Notes: a model not told the origin generated them from the letters alone. A stretch of 64,000 nt of DNA from JANQIO01 sp038746745 (GCA_038746745.1 JBCDKJ010000006.1:1-64000); one strand, 5' to 3'; counted from the first letter of the stretch, positions 42,990 to 52,634 are shown. Numbers and translations are program-made.

Positions 42990-44486
42990 TCAGGGAGACG
43001 GGATCGGATCAAACTCCAAGGGAGGCAACGTAATGCGATTGACGGTGGGAGCTGTGCCTTGCATCCAGTCATTTACTACGTCTCTCAGTTCTTCCGAGAC
43101 GCGAATGCCAATACGAAAGGCACTGTGCGCGCCGTTCTCCATAATCACCAGGTGGCCATTTGGAAAATCCTGTACGGTCTCCTGAGCATTTCTGAGTGGG
43201 GTCGCGGCATCGAGGTCGCCATGCACAAACAGTACGGGCACGTCGATCTGCTCGCCCTCTCGAAAGGCGTCGGATAGTTCAGGTACGGCCCAGGCAGGGC
43301 AGATCGTGTCGTAGTAGGAAAATGCCAGGCGGCTAAAGATGGGGTCGTCAATGGCTTCCATGTCAGCGCGGCGCTCAGCCGATAAGCCCGATGCACAATC
43401 CAGCGTACCAACGACAGCAGCATCCTCACTGGCGCCGCCCAGAAACCATGCACCCGCCAGCCGCAGTCCCCAGCGCATCAGTTTACCCTCGCCGTCATCG
43501 AGTGCTGCTACCGCCGCGGGCCAGCCGCTGAGGGGCTCACGACTGGTGATGCCATATCCGGCCCCGGACGTGCCCAGCAGGGCGACTTCATGGGGCGTCA
43601 TGCCATGCGCCAGATCAGGGTTTTCGATCGCCCTCGCCATCAAGGCATCCAGGGTCGACAGTGGATCGCCGTCACGTCCCGCCGCTTGCCAGGCGGGTGT
43701 GGCGGCTTCTGAAATGATCTCTGCCGCGCGTCGCAGTCCCGCGGGGTGGTCCCAGGTGTGATCATAACCTTCGGTACCCGAAATAATGGCTCGCTCGATC
43801 CGGTCCGGGTAATAGCGCAGGGTCGTGAGTGACCAGTGGCTGCCAAAGCTGTTGCCATGCAGACGGAAGCGGTCGTAGCCCAGCGCATCGATAACAGCCA
43901 CAACGTCGGCCGCTGCCTCCATGACGGTGTACCCCGCCAGATCAAACCCCTCTTCAATCAGCTTTTCACGACATGCCGCTGCCGATTCCCGGGACAGGCG
44001 ATTAAAGTCCTCCTCAGTAAACAGCGTCATCCACTTGTTTGGTGCGCCGTCACACGCGGCGTTGGGTGTCGATAACGCAACGCCCCGCAGGTCAACAAAG
44101 ATCACGTCTCCATGACGGCGAAACAGATTGACTCTGTTCATTGCCATAGACTGCCAGCGCTCGCTCTCCAGCCAGCGCGTGTAACTGCCCCCGGGACCGC
44201 CAGGCAGCACCACCATTGGCATCGCCGAGGCGCCCTCGTCACCTTTGAAGCGATAAAAGGCGACCTCAATCGTGCGACTGTCGGTGGTAGCGCGATTTTC
44301 AGGGACGCTGACGGTGCCAACATCGAAGGTCAGCGCTTCGCCGGTATTCAGGGTGATGGTCTTCTCAGAAAGCTTCAACGCAAGGGCTGGCAGGCTGGCC
44401 AGCATGAGAACAAGAAGCTGGACAGCGCGAGAGGCTGTGAGCCTGAGAATTACCCCATAGCGGGAGAGGGAGAGCGGAGTCAGCAC
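42990..44486 (-). CDS. Exported alpha/beta hydrolase, S33 peptidase-like (copy 3)
   Basis: About 498 residues, sister of the gene at 41371-42882. Signal peptide ASRAVQLLVLMLASLPALA, oxyanion LPGGPGGSYT, VDLRGVALS, nucleophile S213 in GNSFGSHW, HGDLDAATPL and NGAHSAF. The aspartate and histidine loops differ slightly from copy 2, and Asp-Ala-Ala replaces Asp-Phe-Ser, so specificity may have diverged. I chose GTG 44486 because GAGGA lies seven bases upstream, exactly as in copy 2, although the frame is open to 44519, which falls in the promoter. It has its own promoter with an identical 30-base block, so the duplication included the control region. Confidence 0.85.
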   Translation of the reverse strand: MLTPLSLSRYGVILRLTASRAVQLLVLMLASLPALALKLSEKTITLNTGEALTFDVGTVSVPENRATTDSRTIEVAFYRFKGDEGASAMPMVVLPGGPGGSYTRWLESERWQSMAMNRVNLFRRHGDVIFVDLRGVALSTPNAACDGAPNKWMTLFTEEDFNRLSRESAAACREKLIEEGFDLAGYTVMEAAADVVAVIDALGYDRFRLHGNSFGSHWSLTTLRYYPDRIERAIISGTEGYDHTWDHPAGLRRAAEIISEAATPAWQAAGRDGDPLSTLDALMARAIENPDLAHGMTPHEVALLGTSGAGYGITSREPLSGWPAAVAALDDGEGKLMRWGLRLAGAWFLGGASEDAAVVGTLDCASGLSAERRADMEAIDDPIFSRLAFSYYDTICPAWAVPELSDAFREGEQIDVPVLFVHGDLDAATPLRNAQETVQDFPNGHLVIMENGAHSAFRIGIRVSEELRDVVNDWMQGTAPTVNRITLPPLEFDPIPSP

Positions 44487-44517
44487 CTTAGGGTCCTCTG
44501 GAAATAAAAAACGGTGC

Positions 44518-44551
44518 ACGCTAGCTTGGATTTATCTTTACGTCAAAGTAA
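44518..44551 (-). promoter_or_regulatory. Promoter with regulon element before S33-type copy 3
   Basis: TATCTTTACGTCAAAGTAA at 44533-44551, with TTGACG as -35 (44541-44546) and TAGCGT as possible -10 (44518-44523) on the minus strand. Together with its copy at 42913-42946 it shows that gene and promoter were duplicated as a unit. Confidence 0.65.
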
Positions 44552-44779
44552 TATGTGCTGAGAATGCAAATTGTTAACAATTAGGGTGGTGACATCCGGT
44601 CAAATAATGGTTTCATACGCAGCGGAGCTATTAGCTCAGGGTGCGCCGTCGCTACCGGACGTGAGGCGGCAATGGGCAGAGGGTGTATAGATCGTGGGTA
44701 ACACGTTCTTGGGTAAAACGAACGTGGGTACAAGCAACTTTGGTGATGGCGCCATGGATAAGCATTCTGCGGCAACAGT
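44552..44779. promoter_or_regulatory. Intergenic region before DUF3649 with a 14-base palindrome
   Basis: AATTGTTAACAATT at 44569-44582 is a perfect 14-base palindrome, 18 bases beyond the regulon element and upstream of the plus-strand DUF3649/PepSY/DUF3325 genes. Short near-repeats of an ACGTTCTTGGGTA/ACGAACGTGGGTA type follow at about 44702-44731. No gene is apparent. The palindrome may be a separate operator for the plus-strand operon. Confidence 0.45.
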
Positions 44780-45076
44780 ATGGGTATAGACAGTAAACGA
44801 AGCCGTTGGCATATCACCGGTCGCGTGCTTCTCGGCACCTTCGGCGGCTACCTGTTTGCAAACAGTGTGGCGCTGTTTTTGGTATTTGCACTGCCCATGG
44901 AACGATTGCACGCCATCATCACGATGACGTTTCTGAGCTTCCTGCTGTGGACCGTTGCAATTTTGTGGGTGTTTTCCGTGGATAAAGTGCGCAGCGTTGC
45001 TATCGGGATGATGGGGTCGACGGTGTTGTGCGGCGCGGGAGCGATCGTTCTTTACTCGCTGGAGACAGGCGCATGA
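44780..45076 (+). CDS. DUF3649-like small inner-membrane protein
   Basis: A 98-residue protein with three hydrophobic segments and a short charged N-terminus (MGIDSKRSRWHITGRVLLG). Its size, the pattern G.LLG.FGGY.FA........L...........T...FLLW..A..W.F, and its place directly before a PepSY membrane protein and a DUF3325 protein identify it as a probable DUF3649 member. Such trios usually accompany TonB siderophore receptors, but the role is not known. Its TGA overlaps the ATG of the PepSY gene by four bases. Confidence 0.6.
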   Translation: MGIDSKRSRWHITGRVLLGTFGGYLFANSVALFLVFALPMERLHAIITMTFLSFLLWTVAILWVFSVDKVRSVAIGMMGSTVLCGAGAIVLYSLETGA

Positions 45077-46623
45077 TAGGGACTTTTAGACAGTCGATGA
45101 CTTGGTTGCATACCTGGTCCGGTCTGGTGTTTGTGTGGCTGCTGTACTTTGTCTTTGTGACCGGCACTCTCGGTTATTTCGACACTGAAATCGACCTGTG
45201 GATGACGCCGGAAGTCCCGGCCCAGGCGCGCACAGAGTTACTGCCGAACATTGCTGTGGCGCAGGCTCGCTTGCAGGAGGTGGCACCTGACTCAGAGCGC
45301 TGGTTTATCTACCCGCGTCAGGATCGTGGCAATCCACACTTGAGTATTGGATGGTTGATCAAGGACCCGCCCGAAGGTGAAAGCGCCTTTCGCAGAGAGA
45401 GCCTTGATCCCATAAGTGGAGCCCCACTCACCGAAGCGCGTGATACGGGTGGCGGTCAGTTGCTCTACAGAATGCACTATCTGCTGCATTACTTCCCGGC
45501 CCGCATTGGTTATTACATTGTCGCAGTAGCAACGCTGGTGATGCTGATTGGCTTGATCAGCGGCGTGGTCGCGCACAAGAAGATCTTCAAGGATTTCTTT
45601 ACTTTTCGCTGGGCCAAGGGCTCGCGATCATGGCTGGATGCCCACAACCTGCTGTCGGTAACCACGCTACCGTTCCAGATCATGATCACCTACAGCGGGC
45701 TACTCTACACCTTGGGGCTATTCTGGATGCCCTTTGTCCTGCTGGGAGGATACGGGTTCGACATGGAGCGTGTGCGCGGGCTGCAGGACATTATTGGCGG
45801 CGATACGGTCGAGGCCGCGGAGGTCGCCGCACCGCTATTGCCATTGGACACGCTGGCGGCGGGTGTGGACCATGAAGTCGCCTTTGTTACCGTCAACTTT
45901 CCCGGCGACCGGAACAGTCGGGTCAGCTTCAATCCGCCCAACGAAGGACGCACGGATGTGGTTGGCAGTACGTTCAGCGGTGTGACGGGAGAGCCGCTGG
46001 TGTCCGAGTCACGCTTGCCGCTGCATCTGCCCGGTCTCAAATCGGGGCTCGTCATGCTGCAACTGCATCAGGGTAATTTTGCCGATACCTTCTTGCGCTG
46101 GCTGTACTTCATTGCCGGCATCATGGGAACAGCGATGGTGGCGACTGGCGCCATCTACTGGGTGAAATCGAGAACGCCACGCAAAAAGGGTATTAAGGTC
46201 GGGCGTGGCCACCGTTTTGTACAGCGCATGAACGTCGCGACGATCGTGGGCTTGCTGACCGCGATCGGCGCTTATTTCTGGGCCAATCGACTGCTGCCTG
46301 TGAGCATGGAAAATCGGGCACCCTGGGAAGCCCACTGGATGTTTCTGGTCTGGGGCGCCTGTTTCCTGCACGCTGCGGTTCGACCGATGGAAAAACTTTG
46401 GACTGAGCAGCTTTACGCCCTGGCGGGCGTCTTCCTGCTGTTACCGCTGGTCAATGCACTGACCAGCACCGCACACCTGGGCAATACGCTTCCTGTGGGC
46501 GACTGGGTTTTAGCCGGGTTTGATTTAACGGCGCTGGCGACCGGAGTGATTGCGCTGATAGTGGGATTGAAACTGCGACCGCAGGCAGAGGCAGTGGCTC
46601 CGATACCGGTGATGGCACAGTGA
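45073..46623 (+). CDS. PepSY-associated membrane protein (PiuB-like)
   Basis: A 516-residue polytopic protein of the PepSY-TM family: TWLHTWSGLVFVWLLYFVF first helix, the periplasmic PepSY region with WFIYPRQDRGNP and SLDPISGAPL, RMHYLLHYFPARIGYYIVA, a second helix with conserved His in LDAHNLLS, LHQGNFADTFLRWLYF, and four more helices. The family, including PiuB, carries haem-like histidine pairs and is thought to reduce iron brought in by TonB receptors. ATG 45073 overlaps the DUF3649 stop with GGAG upstream. It forms an operon with DUF3649 and DUF3325 in the middle of the peptidase island, so metal-peptide complexes may be the substrate; that is inference. Confidence 0.85.
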   Translation: MIGTFRQSMTWLHTWSGLVFVWLLYFVFVTGTLGYFDTEIDLWMTPEVPAQARTELLPNIAVAQARLQEVAPDSERWFIYPRQDRGNPHLSIGWLIKDPPEGESAFRRESLDPISGAPLTEARDTGGGQLLYRMHYLLHYFPARIGYYIVAVATLVMLIGLISGVVAHKKIFKDFFTFRWAKGSRSWLDAHNLLSVTTLPFQIMITYSGLLYTLGLFWMPFVLLGGYGFDMERVRGLQDIIGGDTVEAAEVAAPLLPLDTLAAGVDHEVAFVTVNFPGDRNSRVSFNPPNEGRTDVVGSTFSGVTGEPLVSESRLPLHLPGLKSGLVMLQLHQGNFADTFLRWLYFIAGIMGTAMVATGAIYWVKSRTPRKKGIKVGRGHRFVQRMNVATIVGLLTAIGAYFWANRLLPVSMENRAPWEAHWMFLVWGACFLHAAVRPMEKLWTEQLYALAGVFLLLPLVNALTSTAHLGNTLPVGDWVLAGFDLTALATGVIALIVGLKLRPQAEAVAPIPVMAQ

Positions 46624-46660
46624 CATCGCTGTATCCGCAAAGCTCAGTGACGCGAGGCGC

Positions 46661-46933
46661 ATGGTCGCACTAGCGATGGGGCTAACCCAGCTCGCGTCCG
46701 TGGCGCTTTGCCTGTCAATGCGGCGCCACAGGAAGCTCTTGGGTGGTCGTCAACTGTCCCGACCGGCAGAACTTGGCGTTCGAACACTGGGCTTTGTTTT
46801 GTTGCTCACGGCGGCCGTCTTGTTCTTTGAAGCTCTGGACGGTATCCCCGCCACGGCGCTGCTGTGCGGCTGGTTCACCATAACGATAATCGTTATGGCA
46901 GCTATTTCTACCTGGGTCGAATCCCGCGCTTAA
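46661..46933 (+). CDS. DUF3325-like small inner-membrane protein
   Basis: A 90-residue protein with three hydrophobic helices and the pattern LASVALCLSMRRHRK...G, which resembles the A..ALC.AM.RH....G start of DUF3325 proteins. It ends TWVESRA with its stop directly abutting the stop of the convergent DUF885 gene. GAGG lies three bases before the ATG. The order DUF3649, PepSY, DUF3325 is the usual one, which supports the call. Function is unknown. Confidence 0.65.
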   Translation: MVALAMGLTQLASVALCLSMRRHRKLLGGRQLSRPAELGVRTLGFVLLLTAAVLFFEALDGIPATALLCGWFTITIIVMAAISTWVESRA

Positions 46934-48772
46934 TCATCTGGCTGCGGTCTGTAAGACGCGTGCTTCCTGCTGTTCTATCCACTGGTCGATAACATCGTCC
47001 ATAACCCCCAGCGGCAATGCGCCGTTCAGCAGCATCACGTCGTGAAGCGCACCCAGATCGAGCTTATCGCCCAGCGCTTGCTCCGCCCTGGCTCGCATTT
47101 TCAACATGGCCAGCTGCCCGGTTTTATAAGACGTGGCCTGCCCGGGGTTGGCGGCGTACCGCTCAATTTCCCGCTCTACGCGTCCATCGGGTAGCCCGGT
47201 TTGGGCCTTCATGTAATCGATAGCCTCCTCTCGAGACCAGCGCATCGCATGCAGCCCGGTATCTACCGCCAGCCGCGTCGCTCTGAAGAGCTCCAACTGC
47301 AGTCGGCCAAGATTGCCGAGGGGGTCGTCTGCATAGACGGCAATATCTTCAGCCACCACCCGTTCACTGTACAGCGCCCAGCCCTCAACGAAAGCAGGAA
47401 ACGTTGGATAGCGCCGCATCAGAGGGATACCTTCTAATGAAATGGCCAATGCGCCCTGAAAGTGGTGCCCGGGAGATCCCTCGTGGTACATCAGTGTCGG
47501 CAGGGCAAAGCGTGGAATCTCAGCCGTATCGCGCTGGTTGATGTAGAAGCGACCGCCCCGCGAACCGTCGAGAGGCGGCGGTCTGTAGTATCCCGTCGTG
47601 GAGGAGTCCTGGGCGTACTCTGGAACGCGCAGAATCTCCAGCGATTGCGTGGGCAAGGTGTCAAAGTAGTCACCTATATTTTCCATGAGGGCGGCGTCGA
47701 GCTGCTCAAGGTACGCGATCATTGCGCGCCGGCCTTCTTCGTCGTTGCTGAACAGATTCTCAGGACGCTGGCTGAGCAGGTCCATACGCTCCGCCACGGT
47801 GCCCTCGGTGAGACCCTGGGAACGCAGCAGCACATCCATCTCTCCCTGGATGCGGGCTATCTCTGAGAGTCCAGTCTGATGCAGTTCTTCCGGCGTCAGG
47901 TCCGTGGTGGTGTTGGAGCGCAGTGCTGCCGCATAAATGGCATCGCCATTGGGTATGCGCCAGATGCCTGCGTCGTGATCCGTGACCTCCAGCAGATCTT
48001 CGAACTGCGCGATCAAATTTTCATAACCAGGTCTCACGTGAGCTTCAACGTGTTCGGCGGCCTGCGCGGCGAATTGGTCTATCTGTGCCTCGCTGAAGCC
48101 AGCCTCGCCCATGCGTCGCACCAGAGACGTCACCAGCAGGTTTTCACTGGCACTACCGTCTATAAACGTGCTTAAGCCTGTCAGGGTTTTGACGATCATG
48201 AAGTCCGGCGGTATCACACCCTGCTGGCGATCGTCTTCCACACGAACGCTCAGTTCCGCCAGCACCCTTCCGTATTCCTTTAAGCGGCTGAGGTAACGAC
48301 GAACGCTTTTCTCATTGGTGATCTGGTGCGAGCCAGTCAACATCTCGGGAATCTGGATTTGCGGCCCCGCCAGCGGGTTTATCCGGTAACCGAAAGGTTG
48401 CAGCTCTGCCCGGGTCAGCAAATCGTCCATAGTCCAGGCGGCAACGCGCCAACTGATCAGCTCCTGCCCTTCCAGTCCTTCGGGTCCATAGCGGTCCAAT
48501 CGCTGGCGCGCGGTTTTTAGTAGCTGCAGCGTTTTCTCATCCTGCTCGCGCGTGTAGCTGCCGAGCTTGCCGGAATGAAAATCAAGCGGTGTGTTTTCTA
48601 TCGCACCCATGAAGGTGAGGAATTCCGGCGAACTCAGCAGAAACTGCAGGGTGAACTTGTTGATATACGCATTAACCGTGACGGGGCGATACCAGAGCGT
48701 AAACCACGCAATAAAGGTCGCTAGAGCCAGGAGCAATGCCAGAGAGACGCCAATGCGCTTGATCACGTGCAT
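46934..48772 (-). CDS. DUF885 family exported peptidase-like protein
   Basis: About 612 residues with an N-terminal membrane segment (IGVSLALLLALATFIAWF). The C-terminal catalytic-looking motif HEGSPGHHFQ, in the sequence LMYHEGSPGHHFQGA, is the hallmark of the DUF885 family, a metallopeptidase-like group with an HExxxxH-like arrangement. The FVEGWALYSERV and AFRATRLAVDTGLHAMRWSREEA-type segments (written with gaps in the real sequence) follow. I start at ATG 48772 with AGGA nine bases upstream; the longer frame adds an unlikely proline-rich lead. It follows the M20 peptidase in the TonB receptor 2 operon, so it likely degrades imported peptides in the periplasm. Confidence 0.82.
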   Translation of the reverse strand: MHVIKRIGVSLALLLALATFIAWFTLWYRPVTVNAYINKFTLQFLLSSPEFLTFMGAIENTPLDFHSGKLGSYTREQDEKTLQLLKTARQRLDRYGPEGLEGQELISWRVAAWTMDDLLTRAELQPFGYRINPLAGPQIQIPEMLTGSHQITNEKSVRRYLSRLKEYGRVLAELSVRVEDDRQQGVIPPDFMIVKTLTGLSTFIDGSASENLLVTSLVRRMGEAGFSEAQIDQFAAQAAEHVEAHVRPGYENLIAQFEDLLEVTDHDAGIWRIPNGDAIYAAALRSNTTTDLTPEELHQTGLSEIARIQGEMDVLLRSQGLTEGTVAERMDLLSQRPENLFSNDEEGRRAMIAYLEQLDAALMENIGDYFDTLPTQSLEILRVPEYAQDSSTTGYYRPPPLDGSRGGRFYINQRDTAEIPRFALPTLMYHEGSPGHHFQGALAISLEGIPLMRRYPTFPAFVEGWALYSERVVAEDIAVYADDPLGNLGRLQLELFRATRLAVDTGLHAMRWSREEAIDYMKAQTGLPDGRVEREIERYAANPGQATSYKTGQLAMLKMRARAEQALGDKLDLGALHDVMLLNGALPLGVMDDVIDQWIEQQEARVLQTAAR

Positions 48773-48815
48773 GAGGGTAAATCCTTTTGGGAACGGGGTT
48801 GCAGATTTGCCAGGG

Positions 48816-50303
48816 TCAGGGGGTATCCATTGCCAGAATAATCTGGGCGTAGCTCCTCGCCATGGTGGCAACATTGGCAAGTGCTACACGTTCGTTGGTC
48901 CCGTGGACGCCAGAGACGTCGTTGATGTCGGACACCTGTGGCGTAAATCGGTAGACGTTGTCGGCAATCAGAAATGCATGACGGCTGTCCGTCAGACCTA
49001 CCTGTAGCATCGGGATGACCGGGCCGCCGTCGGCAAGCTGGCTCGCAACACTGTGCAACACACGATAGCCTCGGCTGTCAGTAGAGGAGACCGGCGCAGG
49101 CTCGAAGACCTCTCCCATGACTTCGACGTCTATATCCCCAAAACGGTCCGCAATCGCGGTCACATGTTCGATAACATCCTGCGCGTTGTTGCCGGGGTGG
49201 ATACGGAAGTTCACGACGCCCTCAGCGCGTTGTGCCAGAACGTTTTCCTTGGCGGAGCCCTTTAGCATGGTTGGTGCTGTGGTGGTTCTGATCATGGCGT
49301 TGGGCCCCTGCTCCATGCCGAACGCCATCGCGACGACGTCTTCCAGCAGCCAGAGGTTCGTCAGCGCCATGCGCTGGATAAAGGGCATCTGCGCAGCAAA
49401 TCCCTGGATCATGGGTTGCAGCGTTTCATTGTCCAGTTGCGCAGGCATCTGCTCATCGTCGAGAGCCGCTATTGCCCTGGCCAGCCGCACCGTGGCGGAG
49501 TTTCGGGGTGGGGAAGAGGAATGACCGCCCGTGCCATGGGCTATCAGGCGCAGGGAAATCCACCCTTTTTCAGCAATATTGATCGCACCCAGGGCCGAAG
49601 CTCCGAAGGGTGAAGGCTTGAGTACGCCGCTCCCCTCGTCAACCACCAGCTCTGCGCGCACGCCTCGCGCCTTTAGAGCTTCAAACGCGTAGCGAGCGCC
49701 GGTATCCGTTACGATTTCTTCGTCGTGCCCGAAGATAATGTAAACAGGCCGCGTCGGTTCGAACCCGGTGGCCAGCAGCGCCTCCACGGCCTCACAGATG
49801 CCAATCAGGCTGCCCTTGGTATCCAGTGCACCACGTCCGTAGACGTAGCCATCCTGAATAACCCCGGCGAAAGGTGGCGCATCCCAGTCTTGCTCAGTGC
49901 CCGGGTTGACCGGCACCACGTCCTGATGAGACATCAGCACTACAGCGTCGGCAGAGGGGTCGCTGCCCGGCCAACTATACAAGAGGGAATAGCCGTCCAC
50001 AGACTCGCGGGTCATTGCCCCATGCATAAGGGGATAGGTTTTTGACAGCCACGCCTGTAATGCCAGCCAGGGCCCTTCCTCACCTTTGATCGGGTCTCCC
50101 GGATTGGTGGTGACTGTTTGAAACTGAATGGCCTCGCCCAGGTGCACCGCTGCCAGGCCCTCGTCAACCGAGGGCGGCGCGGGCAATTCAACCGTATCCA
50201 GCGGCGGCGGGCCCTCGAATCTCAAGGTATTGAGAGCCAGTACGCCGACCAGCAGGAGCAGTGCACCCAGCAGTGCAGCGCCCGCCTTGAATACGCGTTT
50301 CAC
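48816..50303 (-). CDS. M20 family metallopeptidase (carboxypeptidase S/PM20D1-like)
   Basis: A 495-residue protein with an N-terminal membrane anchor (AGAALLGALLLLVGVLAL). The two-zinc motifs of M20 peptidases are present: LMSHQDVVPV (His/Asp), YGRGALDTKGS (bridging Asp), GHDEEI (Glu-Glu) and the late TDSRHAF histidine. The extra N-terminal helix and the arrangement resemble yeast carboxypeptidase S. It removes single residues from peptides or N-acyl amino acids at the periplasmic face. It is nine bases after TonB receptor 2 and 43 bases before the DUF885 gene, within one operon. Confidence 0.88.
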   Translation of the reverse strand: MKRVFKAGAALLGALLLLVGVLALNTLRFEGPPPLDTVELPAPPSVDEGLAAVHLGEAIQFQTVTTNPGDPIKGEEGPWLALQAWLSKTYPLMHGAMTRESVDGYSLLYSWPGSDPSADAVVLMSHQDVVPVNPGTEQDWDAPPFAGVIQDGYVYGRGALDTKGSLIGICEAVEALLATGFEPTRPVYIIFGHDEEIVTDTGARYAFEALKARGVRAELVVDEGSGVLKPSPFGASALGAINIAEKGWISLRLIAHGTGGHSSSPPRNSATVRLARAIAALDDEQMPAQLDNETLQPMIQGFAAQMPFIQRMALTNLWLLEDVVAMAFGMEQGPNAMIRTTTAPTMLKGSAKENVLAQRAEGVVNFRIHPGNNAQDVIEHVTAIADRFGDIDVEVMGEVFEPAPVSSTDSRGYRVLHSVASQLADGGPVIPMLQVGLTDSRHAFLIADNVYRFTPQVSDINDVSGVHGTNERVALANVATMARSYAQIILAMDTP

Positions 50304-50312
50304 GCGCGGTGC

Positions 50313-52634
50313 CTAGAAGAAGTACTCACCGCGTATGCCGAAGCGACGGCCCTCATTGATGGCCGAGCGCAGCCCGAGCGGATATATGCCTGCGGTAGAA
50401 CCCTGCAGGAAGTAGTCGTCCGCAAGATTTTCAGCAAATACGGTAACCGAGTATCGGTTATCGTTATACCCCGCGCGGAGGTTGAACACTTCGTAGTCAT
50501 CCAATAACAGCGCATTAAACTCATCGCCACCCGGCGTTGCGAACTGCTCGTCTGTGAACTGGTACTCGCCACGAATAAAGACGCTGGCGCCATTATCCAG
50601 TGGATGCGTGTACTGTAGTTGTGTATTCGCAGTCCATTCAGGCGCATTGGGTAGCGGTGTGCCGCTCAGGTCCACAGGATCGTCTCGGTCTGGCACAAAC
50701 CCACCGACGAAGCTGTCGTACTCCGCCTGCGTGTACCCAAGTCCAAACTGCCATAACCATCTGTCCGTGATGTTCCAGTTGCCTTCCAGCTCGAACCCTT
50801 CCAGTGTGGAAGAGCTGGCATTGCCGATAAATGCAAGAAGAAGGTCAGGGTCGAAGACTGTGGTCTGTACGTCTTCCCACTCCATTACGTAAGCTGCCGC
50901 GCGAAGATCCAGGCGACCATCCAGGAATACACCCTTAAGACCAACCTCGTAACTCCATAGATCTTCGGAGTCATAGGAGTCGGGCACCAGGACGTTATTG
51001 TTAAGACCGCCCGGGCGATAGGCGTTAGCTGCTTTTGCATACACGTTAACGTTGTCGGTGACAGCATAGGCCGCTGTGAAGGTAGGTGCGAAATTTGTGA
51101 AGGAGACGCTTTCGTTCGGTCGAACGCCCTCTACTCCCGGGTTAATGACTGACTCTCCGTTGAAACCGTTGCTGGAAAACGTGTCATCGCTGTAACGTGC
51201 ACCCACGCTTAGCGTCAGACGCTCGTCGAAAAACGCATAAGAAATATCACCGAAAATCGCGGCGCTCTCTACCTTGTCGAAGTCAAGACTTGGGCTAAGT
51301 GGGCCTGAAACACCGACAAAGTTTCCTGCGACCACGCTACCAATAGTGAGCACGTTATCATCACGCTGCTCCTCGGTATCCTCGGCGTATAAGGCGCCTA
51401 TAACCCACTGCAGAGGCCCGCTGTCGTTGGACTGCAAGCGCATCTCAATGGAGAAGGACTCAACTTCCTCCAAGACGAAGTTGTCATAATTCGATATCAA
51501 TGTGGCAGGAGCACCAAAGGGGGTTATGAAGGGTGTCTCAGTGAGATTAAAGTCACCTTCAAGCTCGTTTGTTTCTTCTCTCCCTTCCATGTAGCCGGCA
51601 ACGGTAATGAAAGAGAAGCCGTCAAACTCGTGCTCTGCGCGAAGCGTGACGTACATTGCCTCGTTCTCTGATGTAGTGGCTTCGTCGACGTTGACCTCAT
51701 GCTCATCCCCGTCTGGGTACAGCGCGGTGCCCTGGAGCTCCGCCAGGTCTTCCAGGCTGCTGATCACGCCGAAAGTGAGCGGTGCGATAAAATCCGCGAC
51801 GCCCTGGATGGGAATGCCGACCGCAAGTGTATTGGGCAGATTATCTTCCGCCTCCACATAGGCCCCTGCGATGTCGATCGTCGTCCTGTCTGTGGGCGTC
51901 CAACGCAGCGCGAGCCGTAGACCTTGCTCCTCAAAATCATTAGTAACGTCCGCGGGGCCAATATTGTCGATAAATCCGCCAAACTCTTCGTAATACCCAA
52001 GCAGCCGGAATGACAACGTATCCTCAATAATCGGCGCGGAAACGGCACCTCGTACCTGATAGCGTTCGTTAGAACCAATACGTGCTGAAACGTTACCCTC
52101 GAACTGGTCTGAGGGCTTGTTTGTCGTGATGTTGATGGCACCGCCCATGATGCTGCGGCCAAAATAGACGCCCTGCGGACCGCGCAATACTTCTATCTGC
52201 GCCGCATCCTGCAGCGATGGGTTATTAAACGCGCTGATAGACGTGGGCGAAATATTGAATTCGTCCATAAAGATGCCGTAAGTATTGGCTACCCCTTCGA
52301 TATTGGAGAGCCCTCGGATGCTGATGTCCCACTGACGTCGACCGCCACCGCTGGTCGCAGAGACATTCGGTATAAATCCCAGGTAGTCATTCAATTCCTG
52401 CGTGCCGAGCTGCTGGAGCTGCTGTTCGGACAGGGCGGTGATACTGACCGGTGCCTCATAGATCGTTTGATCCCGTTTCAGGGCCGTCACAATGACTTCT
52501 TCCAGGGCGTCAGGGCTGGTGGCTCCGCCGCTCTCCTGTGCCATCGTCGGCTGCTGTAGACCGATGGCTACAGCGATTGCTATGAGTGAGGGCGAAGACG
52601 TCAGTCTCTGCAGGTAGTGTGCGTTTTCGCTCAT
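50313..52634 (-). CDS. TonB-dependent outer-membrane receptor 2
   Basis: About 773 residues. After the signal region (SLIAIAVAIGLQQPTMAQ) come the TonB box EEVIVTA, a plug with APVSITALSEQQL, SIRGLSNIEGVANTYG, EVLRGPQGVYFGRS and GGAINITTNKP, and a 22-strand barrel ending RFGIRGEYFF. These are features of the large receptor class common in oligotrophic proteobacteria. ATG 52634 is preceded by AGGAG at nine bases; the frame is open upstream to 52766. It is followed by M20 and DUF885 peptidase genes, which suggests import of peptides. A regulon element lies in the long divergent spacer about 310 bases upstream. Confidence 0.9.
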   Translation of the reverse strand: MSENAHYLQRLTSSPSLIAIAVAIGLQQPTMAQESGGATSPDALEEVIVTALKRDQTIYEAPVSITALSEQQLQQLGTQELNDYLGFIPNVSATSGGGRRQWDISIRGLSNIEGVANTYGIFMDEFNISPTSISAFNNPSLQDAAQIEVLRGPQGVYFGRSIMGGAINITTNKPSDQFEGNVSARIGSNERYQVRGAVSAPIIEDTLSFRLLGYYEEFGGFIDNIGPADVTNDFEEQGLRLALRWTPTDRTTIDIAGAYVEAEDNLPNTLAVGIPIQGVADFIAPLTFGVISSLEDLAELQGTALYPDGDEHEVNVDEATTSENEAMYVTLRAEHEFDGFSFITVAGYMEGREETNELEGDFNLTETPFITPFGAPATLISNYDNFVLEEVESFSIEMRLQSNDSGPLQWVIGALYAEDTEEQRDDNVLTIGSVVAGNFVGVSGPLSPSLDFDKVESAAIFGDISYAFFDERLTLSVGARYSDDTFSSNGFNGESVINPGVEGVRPNESVSFTNFAPTFTAAYAVTDNVNVYAKAANAYRPGGLNNNVLVPDSYDSEDLWSYEVGLKGVFLDGRLDLRAAAYVMEWEDVQTTVFDPDLLLAFIGNASSSTLEGFELEGNWNITDRWLWQFGLGYTQAEYDSFVGGFVPDRDDPVDLSGTPLPNAPEWTANTQLQYTHPLDNGASVFIRGEYQFTDEQFATPGGDEFNALLLDDYEVFNLRAGYNDNRYSVTVFAENLADDYFLQGSTAGIYPLGLRSAINEGRRFGIRGEYFF

